DNA of 64,000 nucleotides. It comes from Isobaculum melis (lineage in GTDB: Bacteria; Bacillota; Bacilli; Lactobacillales; Carnobacteriaceae). Made by a program: the position numbers and the translations under genes. This document shows, piece after piece, positions 34,253-56,289 of the stretch (positions are counted from its first letter, which is position 1; the number at the start of each line of letters is the position of its first letter). The notes beneath the pieces are model-generated. The model saw only the letters and a list, made by a program, of their open reading frames with translations, was not told the origin of the DNA and made no database searches. The stretch covers positions 62,001 to 126,000 of the forward strand of contig NZ_FOHA01000001.1 of the NCBI RefSeq assembly GCF_900111355.1, read 5' to 3'.

Positions 34253-35668
34253 TTATTCCACCTGACCTTTCGTTTCTACACCTACAAAGTAAGTGATAAC
34301 TGCTGCGACAACAATCGAGATGATACCACTAATAATACCATTGATTAAGTTGGTTGTAGAGCCACCTGCATAAGCGCTTAAGGCTAAAAAGTTTGCAACT
34401 GGAACCAAGGCATAAGCTGTTACACCTGTTAGTGAAGCATAAACTGCGCCAGCAAAGCCACCTGCCATTAATCCCCAAAATGGACGTTTGTATTTTACTG
34501 CTACCCCATAAAGACCTGGTTCAGTAACACCACCAATAATTCCGGCAATGACATAGCTCCATGCTAAATTCTTTTCCTCTTTATTCTTAATGCGTAAAGC
34601 CGCTCCGATACACATACCGGTTACTGCCATACTGGCTGCTACAGCACCTAATGTAACAAAATTATCAGAACCATTTGAGGCAAATAGCATGAACATGGTG
34701 GTAATCATTAATAAATGCATCCCAGTCATGACTAAAAATTGCCATAGAGCGCCTATTAAACCAATTGCGATTAAATGGGCAAAGCCACCTAAGTTACCAA
34801 ATGCTAGAATCCCTTCAGAAATATATTGACCAATAAAATTCCCAGCAGGTCCAAGAATGACCAAAGTCAATGGAATCATAATGGCAATTGTAAAAGTAGG
34901 TGCAAAAATAGTTTTTAATGAATTCGGTAAATAGGTTTTAAAGAATTTCTCTACATAAGACATGACCCAAACAGCTAAGATAATTGGAATGACTGTACTT
35001 GAATAGACCTGGGCTTGTGCAGGAATACCATAAACTGTGAAAGGGAGTCCATCCGTTGCAATTTGTACAAGAGTCGGGTGGATCATAATCCCACCTAATA
35101 GCATTGCCACAACAGTTGTTGTTTTAAATTTGACTGATGCAGTATAGGCGATAAAAATAGGGAAGAAATAAAAACCAGCATCACCCACAAAAGTCAGTAA
35201 AGTATATAAATCTGATTTTTCGGTTAAGATATTTAACATGCCCGGTCCAAATACGGCAACCACCATTTTGAACATAGAAGCGGCAACTAAAAGTGGAATT
35301 AACGGGGTTAAACAGCCAGCTAAAGCATCCAGAATATTATTTCCTACGCGCTTAAAGGTCAGCTTTTCTTTTGGTTTATCAAGATTTTCACTAATTGGAC
35401 TACTATTGCTAAACCCGCCAAGGGTACAAATACTGGCATAAACTTGATCGACCGTTTGCCCAATGATGATTTGTAATTGTCCACCAGAATGTGCGACGCC
35501 TAAAACACCAGGAATGGCTTTTAACTGCTCATCATTTGGTAAGCTACTATCCTTAACATTGAAGCGTAGTCTTGTCATACAGTGGGTAACATAAGCGACA
35601 TTATCTTTGCCACCAACCCCTGCTAAAATTTGTTTTGCTAATTCACCTAATTTTTTATCTTTGTCCAT
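34253..35668 (-). CDS. PTS EIIBC of the glucose/beta-glucoside family
   Basis: The 471-aa protein (start ATG 35668 after GAGGAGAATAATT) has an EIIB domain with phosphorylated Cys C30 (THCMTRLRF) and an EIIC domain with about ten membrane helices from 105 on. There is no EIIA domain, so it uses EIIA of another transporter, as known for sucrose, trehalose or MurNAc transporters of this type. Together with the ChbG-like deacetylase and BglG antiterminator it forms a sugar uptake operon. An acetylated disaccharide or amino sugar is a fair guess for the substrate. Confidence 0.9.
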   Translation of the reverse strand: MDKDKKLGELAKQILAGVGGKDNVAYVTHCMTRLRFNVKDSSLPNDEQLKAIPGVLGVAHSGGQLQIIIGQTVDQVYASICTLGGFSNSSPISENLDKPKEKLTFKRVGNNILDALAGCLTPLIPLLVAASMFKMVVAVFGPGMLNILTEKSDLYTLLTFVGDAGFYFFPIFIAYTASVKFKTTTVVAMLLGGIMIHPTLVQIATDGLPFTVYGIPAQAQVYSSTVIPIILAVWVMSYVEKFFKTYLPNSLKTIFAPTFTIAIMIPLTLVILGPAGNFIGQYISEGILAFGNLGGFAHLIAIGLIGALWQFLVMTGMHLLMITTMFMLFASNGSDNFVTLGAVAASMAVTGMCIGAALRIKNKEEKNLAWSYVIAGIIGGVTEPGLYGVAVKYKRPFWGLMAGGFAGAVYASLTGVTAYALVPVANFLALSAYAGGSTTNLINGIISGIISIVVAAVITYFVGVETKGQVE

Positions 35669-35679
35669 AATTATTCTCC

Positions 35680-36507
35680 TCATTGAGTATTTTTGACAAT
35701 ACGATTGATATGAATCATGAGATAGAGTAGCTCATCTTCTGTGCTCTCTATTCCTAAAGTTTGATAAATGAGGGTAGCAATTGCCGTCGCACAGTCATAA
35801 ATGGAAGGAAGTGTTTCTTTCATTGTCCGAAATAGGGTATCATTGCTATCTATAAATTGCTCTTCCTGTTGCATTCTTTTGATGTAATAACGTAAGTGCA
35901 TCACAAAACGATTGTAATGAAATGCTTCTTTATTTAATGTAAGTTGAAATGTCTGTTCAATGATTTCCGAGCTTCGTACAATGAGCTCTTCCACATTCGG
36001 CTCATCCTCATTTATCGCTATTTCTTCCTGTGCATTGACAAAGTGCATGGCGATTGTTGTGATTTCAGATTCAGGTAATGTAATCAGCAAACGCTTTTGA
36101 ATCAGCTGCACCGTATATCTGCCCAAATTCGTTTCACGAGGATAGAGCTGCTGAATATCATAGGAAAAAATTAATTTGAGATCTTTGAATTTTTTCATCC
36201 TAGTAATGGCAAAATGTAAATGATCGGCTAAACTAAATACCATATTAGGATTTAAAGTTTTATTCAGCTCAAACTGAGCCGTTTTCACAATTTCTGCACT
36301 AATTTCTAAAATATCTTGAGGGATTTCCATCAGTAGCTGATGATAATGTGCATTTAATTGATAAAAGGTCATTGAAATCTTACTTAAATCCGTTAACTCA
36401 TAGGGCATTTTAGGGAAACCAATGCCGTTTCCAAAAGCAACCAATTCATGTCCATTTGCATCTAGACAAACAGCAACGTTATTGTTTATTTTTTTGATTA
36501 TTTTCAT
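35680..36507 (-). CDS. BglG/LicT family antiterminator
   Basis: The protein has an RNA-binding CAT domain at residues 1-60 (MKIIKKINNNVAVCLDANGHELVAFGNGIGF), then PRD1 (about 65-170, with His in SLADHLHF and YTVQLIQKR region) and PRD2 (175-275, ending LLYLMIHINRIV). PTS proteins phosphorylate the PRD His residues to switch it. I chose ATG 36507 as start; an upstream ATG (36519) is in frame. It is the first gene of the operon, and its target site lies in the leader just before it. Confidence 0.9.
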   Translation of the reverse strand: MKIIKKINNNVAVCLDANGHELVAFGNGIGFPKMPYELTDLSKISMTFYQLNAHYHQLLMEIPQDILEISAEIVKTAQFELNKTLNPNMVFSLADHLHFAITRMKKFKDLKLIFSYDIQQLYPRETNLGRYTVQLIQKRLLITLPESEITTIAMHFVNAQEEIAINEDEPNVEELIVRSSEIIEQTFQLTLNKEAFHYNRFVMHLRYYIKRMQQEEQFIDSNDTLFRTMKETLPSIYDCATAIATLIYQTLGIESTEDELLYLMIHINRIVKNTQ

Positions 36508-36560
36508 TATAAACATCATGATTAACGTGTAATCATATCCTCCTTCCTTTTTTAATAAAT

Positions 36561-36642
36561 AAAAAAACTCTATTTGGGCATACTAAACCAAAGAATAATC
36601 ACCTCATTCTTATGGTAATGCCTCCAAACAGAGTTACAATCC
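36561..36642 (-). promoter_or_regulatory. RAT antiterminator overlapping a terminator
   Basis: On the minus strand the RAT-like sequence begins GGATTGTAACTC and ends GGCATTACC (36614-36642). It overlaps the left arm of a terminator: ACTCTGTTTGG / CCAAATAGAGT and GGCAT / ATGCC, followed by T7 at 36561-36567. BglG binding to the RAT would prevent the terminator from forming. A strong AAGGAGG followed by a four-codon frame (MITR) lies between the terminator and the gene. Confidence 0.85.
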
Positions 36643-36663
36643 ATGTTTTATTTTATTGGCTAA

Positions 36664-36692
36664 AGTATAACATAAATAATAAGCGCTTTCAA
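36664..36692 (-). promoter_or_regulatory. Promoter with cre site for the PTS operon
   Basis: -35 TTGAAA (36687-36692) and -10 TATACT (36664-36669), 17 bp apart. TGAAAGCGCTTATT at 36678-36691 matches the CcpA cre consensus and covers the -35 and spacer, so glucose repression is expected. Confidence 0.82.
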
Positions 36693-36871
36693 CAGTGTTG
36701 ATGAAGAGAGCTTATCACTGATTGATCCTTCTTCTATTAAAATGATGAGCTTCATCATCACCTATTTCATCAAACAAATTAAGATGTTAAGCTATTATTT
36801 GAGAAAAATATAAATAATTGAAACTTTTCCATAAGATAAAGGCACTAATAGGGTAAAGGGGAGGTGAAGCA

Positions 36872-37420
36872 ATGGTACAAATGAATGAACAAACGCTTCA
36901 AATGGCAAGAAAAGCACAGAGAGGAAATGTGAAAGCGATAGAATGGTTATTAAAAAAAGAATATGAATACATTTATTATACAGCATATCGTTGTGTTCAT
37001 TCCGAACAGGATGCGCTAGATGTGGTTCAAGAAGCAACCGTTCGTGCTTTGCGTAGTGTCACTACTTTAAAAAAACCACATTATTTCTATACTTGGTATA
37101 CACGGATTCTGCTTCGTGTTGCAGGAAAGCTATTAGATGAAAAAAATAAAATGAAGCAAGTTGAATTTAAAGAGCATGCAAACCAAATATTGGCCATAGA
37201 TGATCATCTAAAAAAAGAAAATCAGATTGATCTTGAAGCTGCACTTGAAAGAATTGAAGAGAAATATCGTGAGGTTTTACAACTATTTTATTATCAAAAT
37301 TTAACCATCCAAGAAATTAGTCGTCTATTAAATATTCCAGAAGGAACAGTAAAAACCAATCTATCTAGAGGGAAACAAAAATTGCGAGTTGAATTAGGAG
37401 GAGATTACTATGAAAGATAG
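36872..37420 (+). CDS. ECF-type RNA polymerase sigma factor
   Basis: The 182-aa protein has sigma region 2 (DALDVVQEATVRALRSVTTLKKPHYFYTWYTRILLR, residues about 50-85) and region 4 (REVLQLFYYQNLTIQEISRLLNIPEGTVKTNLSRGKQKL, about 130-170), and no region 3, as in ECF (SigM/SigV-like) factors. AGGGGAGGTGAAGCA precedes the ATG. It overlaps the next gene by 11 bases, which is probably its anti-sigma factor. It may control envelope stress genes; its target promoters are not known. Confidence 0.88.
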   Translation: MVQMNEQTLQMARKAQRGNVKAIEWLLKKEYEYIYYTAYRCVHSEQDALDVVQEATVRALRSVTTLKKPHYFYTWYTRILLRVAGKLLDEKNKMKQVEFKEHANQILAIDDHLKKENQIDLEAALERIEEKYREVLQLFYYQNLTIQEISRLLNIPEGTVKTNLSRGKQKLRVELGGDYYER

Positions 37421-38126
37421 CGAAATCAAAAAAGATAATCAAGAACTGCTAGATATCAGAGTCCCTAAAGAGTCAGTCTTTTTAGCGATTGAAAAAGGTC
37501 TCGCTGAGGGGGCAAATAAGTCACATAAAAAAGGTTGGCTCATTTTTGGATTCATTGCCATCACATTATTTATTTCTACTAGTATTGTATTTTTTACAAA
37601 TCCTGCTTTAGCCGATACAATTGCCAATATTTTTGGCGGTGCAAAATTAGAAAAAGTTGATCCAGCTCAAGAGCCAGAAGTCGCACCTAAAGAAATTGAA
37701 GAAGAAGAAAAAGTACAACAAAAATATGGGATTGAACCTCTTAAAATTGATCATGGTAATCAAGTTACACAGGAAATGCTGATGAAATATTGGTGGGCAG
37801 TAGTGGATGAAAGTCCCAATATCTATGATAATCAAACCATTCCTGTTTTTAAATATACAGAGACAGAGGTAATCCTGTCACAAATCGATAAAGTGACAGG
37901 AGCAGAAGTTCCTATTGAATATGCTGCTGGTCAAAGTGAGACAACAATGGCATATACATTGGTTGGAGATGTGATTGAAGAAAAAATTTATTTATCCTCT
38001 CAAGTATTACAGAACTATTTTCAAGCTAGCTGGGTAGAGGATGTCCTTGTTTTGTTTCCTAATGATGAATATGATCACAAAGATGAAAGGAAACGTATGC
38101 TTCAACCTGTAAAATTAGTGGAATAG
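37410..38126 (+). CDS. Putative membrane anti-sigma factor
   Basis: The 238-aa protein has a cytosolic N-terminus of about 45 residues (sigma-binding), one membrane helix at about 46-66 (WLIFGFIAITLFISTSIVFF), and an extracellular domain from 70 on. The segment NPALADTIANIFGG after the helix is common in DUF4179-like anti-sigma factors. It begins inside the sigma gene, so it is co-translated. It likely holds the sigma factor at the membrane until a surface signal arrives. The signal is unknown. Confidence 0.78.
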   Translation: MKDSEIKKDNQELLDIRVPKESVFLAIEKGLAEGANKSHKKGWLIFGFIAITLFISTSIVFFTNPALADTIANIFGGAKLEKVDPAQEPEVAPKEIEEEEKVQQKYGIEPLKIDHGNQVTQEMLMKYWWAVVDESPNIYDNQTIPVFKYTETEVILSQIDKVTGAEVPIEYAAGQSETTMAYTLVGDVIEEKIYLSSQVLQNYFQASWVEDVLVLFPNDEYDHKDERKRMLQPVKLVE

Positions 38127-38449
38127 TGAAGAAAGCAATGGCAGACAGAAAAATCGTTAAAGTTCGATTACTAAATAGGTATTTTTCTATATCTGTTCAT
38201 ACTTCATTTTGAATCAAAGAAATTGGAGTAAAAGGTGAACAATTATTAAGCTATTCAAGAGCAGCTAAAATAGATAAAGTTACAAGGTTGATAATAATAT
38301 TTCATCTAATTAGACTTTATTAAACAAAATATCTTGCCTATATTTCATTAAAGTGGGATTTTCTTGCTTTAATGATTTTGACGGATGAAATGGCATACGC
38401 TGATTCATCCGTCATCTCCTTATGTTGCAATGTAATTGTTCAGATGATC
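38127..38449. other. Intergenic region with hairpin
   Basis: No gene seen. A perfect 11-bp hairpin TGACGGATGAA / TTCATCCGTCA lies at 38389-38414. It lacks a strong T run but sits where the sigma operon and the convergent DUF4865 gene both end, so it may stop both. Confidence 0.5.
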
Positions 38450-38965
38450 TTACATAGATAAATGAACTAACTCATAAATACTTCCTTTACCCTCCATAGT
38501 TTCAGGGATAGCTTGATAAAAATAAAAAGCAACATATCTCCATTTATCAGGGTTATAAACAAGGACTCTTCCCAAGCAGTGCGGATCTGAATAAGGAAAA
38601 TCAAGTTGATTCATATCAAATACTTGAGGCATTTCTTGTTCAATTACTAGCACGTATTTTGCCTTTGTGAAGGTATTTGATAACTCAACTTTGTAAGGGA
38701 TAGCAATGTTAATCTGCTGCCAACCAAAAGAATGTAAAATATTGTCATAAAAACCATTAAAAATAAATTGGTTCATTCCTTCATTGCTTTTCCAAAGATA
38801 TAGTGGTGCATACTCTTTTCTTTGTGGATAATCCATCAGCAGATAAGCTTTAAATAATAAATCTGGAAAGCCGTCTGTTTTTGCACCATTATGCTGTATT
38901 CTTTTTCTAATAATCTTCATATCATAATCGTTTGGTAAAGTAATGTTATATTGCATGCCAATCAT
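38450..38965 (-). CDS. DUF4865 family protein
   Basis: The 171-aa product starts MIGMQYNITLPNDYDMKIIRKR; the ATG at 38965 has GGAGGAATAAT before it and is better than the ATG 13 codons upstream. The pattern (early MQYxxTLPxDYDM, then DGFPDLLFKAYL, EYAPLYLWKSNEGMNQFI) is that of DUF4865. Members are about 170-190 aa and of unknown activity. It is divergent from a LysR regulator 120 bases away, which probably controls it, a pairing often seen for this family. Confidence 0.82.
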   Translation of the reverse strand: MIGMQYNITLPNDYDMKIIRKRIQHNGAKTDGFPDLLFKAYLLMDYPQRKEYAPLYLWKSNEGMNQFIFNGFYDNILHSFGWQQINIAIPYKVELSNTFTKAKYVLVIEQEMPQVFDMNQLDFPYSDPHCLGRVLVYNPDKWRYVAFYFYQAIPETMEGKGSIYELVHLSM

Positions 38966-39086
38966 TATTATTCCTCCATTCCTATTATGCTCATGATTAT
39001 ACAAGTGATAGGAAGTTCTGTATAATGATTGTTAATACTACCTGGTATTCCTAAATGGAATACTTATGATGGAGGAGCTGTTGTAA

Positions 39087-39890
39087 TTGAATTTTAACGA
39101 TATCCATATCTTTATTGAAATAGCTAATTGCGGTTCTGTTTCTAAGGCTGCAGAAAAAATGAACTATGTGCAATCACATTTAAGTAAGAGGTTGGAAAAA
39201 ATTGAAGCTGAGCTTGGTTCAAAACTTTTTATTCGGACAAATCGAGGGATGGATTTACTTCCAGCAGGCAGGCTTTTTCTCAAGCATTGTCATAAAATCA
39301 TGCAGGTGATGGCAGAGATTGAGACTGATTTTCAGAAGACTGTTAAAACCCTTCAAATTGGTGCTACACAATCGATTACTAAAAACTATTTGTATGATTT
39401 TTATGCATATTCAAATGATGCGATTTTTACAAGACCGATTCCTGAACTGTTATTATTATTTAAACAAAAACAGTTAGATATGCTACTCTTAAATCGAAAA
39501 ATAGCTGATTCAGACTGTGAATGTGAAATCCTTTTTTGGGAAAAAATAAGTTGGATGGCATCAAATAAAAATACTGATGCTTTATTCGATAGGCCTATTG
39601 TGGTAAGTCGAGATCCACAATGTCCTTATCGGAAGATAAGTCTGGAATATATAGAAAAGCATCATGATATCAGACTAATAGAAGTAGATCCCCTAGATGC
39701 GGTTATCTCACTGGTAGAACAAGATATAGCACATGCTATATTACCAGTTAAAATGATTGAATCTGGTTTAGCAATCGCAAAGCTTAAAAGTAGTGATCTA
39801 CCTAAAGTACCAATCTATCAGTATATGAGAAGGGAAGATATTCAAAAGCTATCTGCTTTTAATCGGTTATTTTTGTCGGAAATTGTTTAG
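39087..39890 (+). CDS. LysR family transcriptional regulator
   Basis: The 267-aa protein has a typical LysR HTH at residues 1-60 (MNFNDIHIFIEIANCGSVSKAAEKMNYVQSHLSKRLEKIE) and a ligand-binding domain after it, a little short compared with the usual 290-300. It starts at TTG 39087 after GGAGGAGCTGTTGTAA. The shared promoter region with DUF4865 (38966-39086) is the likely binding site. Ligand unknown. Confidence 0.88.
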   Translation: MNFNDIHIFIEIANCGSVSKAAEKMNYVQSHLSKRLEKIEAELGSKLFIRTNRGMDLLPAGRLFLKHCHKIMQVMAEIETDFQKTVKTLQIGATQSITKNYLYDFYAYSNDAIFTRPIPELLLLFKQKQLDMLLLNRKIADSDCECEILFWEKISWMASNKNTDALFDRPIVVSRDPQCPYRKISLEYIEKHHDIRLIEVDPLDAVISLVEQDIAHAILPVKMIESGLAIAKLKSSDLPKVPIYQYMRREDIQKLSAFNRLFLSEIV

Positions 39891-39917
39891 TTTTTCAATG
39901 ATTCTTAATGATGATAT

Positions 39918-39962
39918 AAAAAGCAGCTCTATTCAGTAACAAGAATAGAAATGCTTTTTTTT
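39918..39962 (+). terminator. Terminator after the LysR gene
   Basis: AAAAAGCA / TGCTTTTT with an inner CTATTC / GAATAG stem and a T run. Confidence 0.82.
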
Positions 39963-40525
39963 GGTCTACTTAGCTGAAAATAGGTCTTCTTTTCCCAAAA
40001 ATCTACTCATAGAAACGATAGTATTCGTATAAAGTTATATTGCAGTAAAAAGTGTCGTATGTATAAGGGTTTTTTAAGAATGATAATGGTTAGAAGTGAG
40101 GAATGATGGACATCTGCTAAACAAAGAGGAAAGTTGGTTGCTTTTGTATGGGAATCGAATGATCCTTGTGGGATGGCAAACATATTTGATATAAAAAATA
40201 GTTTAATTATTTAAATATAACAACACGGAGAAAGTTGTTGACTGAGATTGCTAATGAATATAAAATTCTGTTGTTGTATATCGTTTGGTTATACTATTAA
40301 AGAAAAGGAGAAGAGTAGGCTCTTTAAAAATGCTAAAGCTCCATACCTATCTATTTTTAAGTACGTTTCACGTATCAGTTTTTTACTAAAATTGATGTGG
40401 GGGATCTTTGAGGGAGACTCTTTTTTTAATTCTTTAAAATTGTATGTACCATGTAGTCTATGAACATGATGCTAAATACACCATAGAATCATTTAGTAAA
40501 TTAAAAGGAAGAGTGAAGTCAATTT
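39963..40525 (+). other. Leader and intergenic region before the rotary operon
   Basis: No convincing gene. A frame at 40248-40463 has odd composition and no ribosome site. A 55-codon frame from ATG 40444 (MYHVVYEHDAKYTIESF...) runs into the next gene in another frame; it may be a remnant. The ribosome site for the 1977-aa gene is AAGGAAGAGTG. Confidence 0.4.
40238..40266 (+). promoter_or_regulatory. Probable promoter of the rotary ATPase/surface operon
   Basis: TTGACT (40238-40243), 17 bp, TAAAAT (40261-40266). It is the best promoter in the 560 bases before the 1977-aa gene and would leave a leader of about 250 bases. Other promoters are possible. Confidence 0.5.
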
Positions 40526-48768
<8,243 letters not shown>

Positions 48769-48776
48769 ATAGACAG

Positions 48777-48806
48777 CGGCGATTTAGCTTAATGAGCATT
48801 TCGCCG
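48777..48806 (+). other. Hairpin between surface genes and c-subunit gene
   Basis: CGGCGA / TCGCCG with an 18-base loop and no T run. It lies directly upstream of the c gene. It may stabilise or process the mRNA to give more of the c subunit, which is needed in several copies per complex. Confidence 0.5.
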
Positions 48807-48871
48807 TATCCTATTGTTAGCAAAAATAAAGTAAGTGTCATTTTCAAAAAGAGGATGGCTTAAAATGGTAA

Positions 48872-49141
<270 letters not shown>

Positions 49142-49156
49142 ATAGGGGCTGTAAAT

Positions 49157-53935
<4,779 letters not shown>

Positions 53936-53946
53936 AGGAGGAATGA

Positions 53947-54788
<842 letters not shown>

Positions 54789-54797
54789 AGAAGTAAT

Positions 54798-54850
54798 GAA
54801 TGAGGGCGAGATAAAACTTTTAAGTTTTATCTCGCCCTCATTCTTTTTTT
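54798..54850 (+). terminator. Strong terminator of the rotary operon
   Basis: A perfect hairpin of over 20 bp (starting GAATGAGGGCGAGATAAAAC at 54798) is followed by T7. It separates the ATPase operon from the Ig-like protein operon. Confidence 0.93.
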
Positions 54851-55014
54851 GTAAAGACAAACCATTCTTAGCTGTTATTTTTGATTGGGGATAATGTTTC
54901 CGTTATTCGATAAAATCCCAGTGTTATATAGTGATAATATGATTTTGTGGGCAACGATGATTGAAGTAAGAAAGACTGTCCATTTATGAATAAAATTAAG
55001 AGAGGAGGAGAAAA

Positions 55015-56289
55015 ATGAGGATAGAAAAGAAGCATAAGCTTTTTAAAGTTGTAGGTACAGTGGTTTTAATTTACTTTATCAGCATCATCTTTGGGGTAAA
55101 AGATGCGGCTGCTGCGGAAGTATTTGATGTCACTGCAGACTGGGAAGTTCTTGATTATGATAGTTCATTAAAAAATCCAATTGAGGACATTTTTGTTGAG
55201 CAGAAATTACGTCCTGGCACTGAACTACGATATGCCAGTGTTGGTTTTTCTAATATTGGTCGAGCTAACTTAACCATGCAGAAAGTCGTGCCATTAAAAG
55301 CTGGGAAAACATATCTCATTGACTTAGTATATGGTTTTCACACAGATGCAGATGCATCAGGCTTTATTGATTTTAATGGGGTTAGGAAGGAGTCACAGAC
55401 TTCAGCCACAACACCAACCTTAGATGCTGAATATTCAGAAGTGATTACACCAACAGTTGACCAAGATTATGTCATCACAATGTCATTTCAAACACCAGCC
55501 TATAAGGAAGTCTTCTTGATGGTAGGTTATCAAGCCGATGGTGGCTTTAGAGAATCAGCAGTTGAAAAACCTACTGTTACAACACCAGAAGCAGGAACAA
55601 TGGCTGTTTTAGGAGAGGGAACTGCTGGGCATACAATTAAAGTGCAGGATAGCTCTGGCCAAGTACTGGGGGAAGCAGTTGTTGGCGCTACAAATGCCTT
55701 TACAGTTCAGACAACAAGAACATTAGCTTACAATGAAGTGCTTAGCGTGTTTCAGGTAGCTGCGAATGGTACTGAAAGTGAAGCTGTTCAAGTAACCGTG
55801 AATGATACGATGAAACCTGATGCACCAGTTGTTCAAGCGATTCATGTAGAGACACAATTGCTTAGTGGAACTGCTGAAGCAAATAGTAAAGTGACTGTAA
55901 AAGATAAAAATGGTGAAATATTAGGAGAAAACTTTGCCGCAGCAGATGGGACAATTTCTTTTATTTTAACTAAACGAGCAACATTAAATGAAAATGTTTT
56001 TGTGACCGCAACAGATACAGCAGGAAATGTAAGTGATCAGACAATCGTCAATGTCTATACAGATATCGTGACGGAGGAACCAACCATCACAAATGAAGAC
56101 AATGACCAGATGATACCAACAGAAAAAACGACGAGCACTATTCCAATCAAAGAACAAACACAGCAATTGCCTCAAACAGGTGAAGAAGAACAAGGAACAG
56201 GATTCGTTTTAATTGGCGTAATCATTAGTGGCATCGCCTTTTTATCATTAAAATATAAACAACAAGGAGAGCACCCAAATGAGTTTTAA
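55015..56289 (+). CDS. LPXTG-anchored Ig-like surface protein
   Basis: The 424-aa protein has a signal peptide (cut near KDAAAAE, about residue 33), an N-terminal beta domain of about 160 residues (FDVTADWEVLDYDSS...), two bacterial Ig-like repeats (about 185-350, with GTAEANSKVTVKDKNGE), a Thr/Pro/Glu-rich stalk and LPQTG at 385-389, then a hydrophobic helix. Sortase should link it to the wall. The N-terminal domain is shared with the next protein. Its 3' end overlaps the next start by 11 bases, so both are coupled. Probable adhesion or surface structure role. Confidence 0.9.
   Translation: MRIEKKHKLFKVVGTVVLIYFISIIFGVKDAAAAEVFDVTADWEVLDYDSSLKNPIEDIFVEQKLRPGTELRYASVGFSNIGRANLTMQKVVPLKAGKTYLIDLVYGFHTDADASGFIDFNGVRKESQTSATTPTLDAEYSEVITPTVDQDYVITMSFQTPAYKEVFLMVGYQADGGFRESAVEKPTVTTPEAGTMAVLGEGTAGHTIKVQDSSGQVLGEAVVGATNAFTVQTTRTLAYNEVLSVFQVAANGTESEAVQVTVNDTMKPDAPVVQAIHVETQLLSGTAEANSKVTVKDKNGEILGENFAAADGTISFILTKRATLNENVFVTATDTAGNVSDQTIVNVYTDIVTEEPTITNEDNDQMIPTEKTTSTIPIKEQTQQLPQTGEEEQGTGFVLIGVIISGIAFLSLKYKQQGEHPNEF

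Noticed and set aside
40248-40463. 71-codon frame before the 1977-aa gene
   Set aside because: No ribosome site, odd composition (Cys/Phe/Lys-rich) and it lies in the probable leader of the operon.
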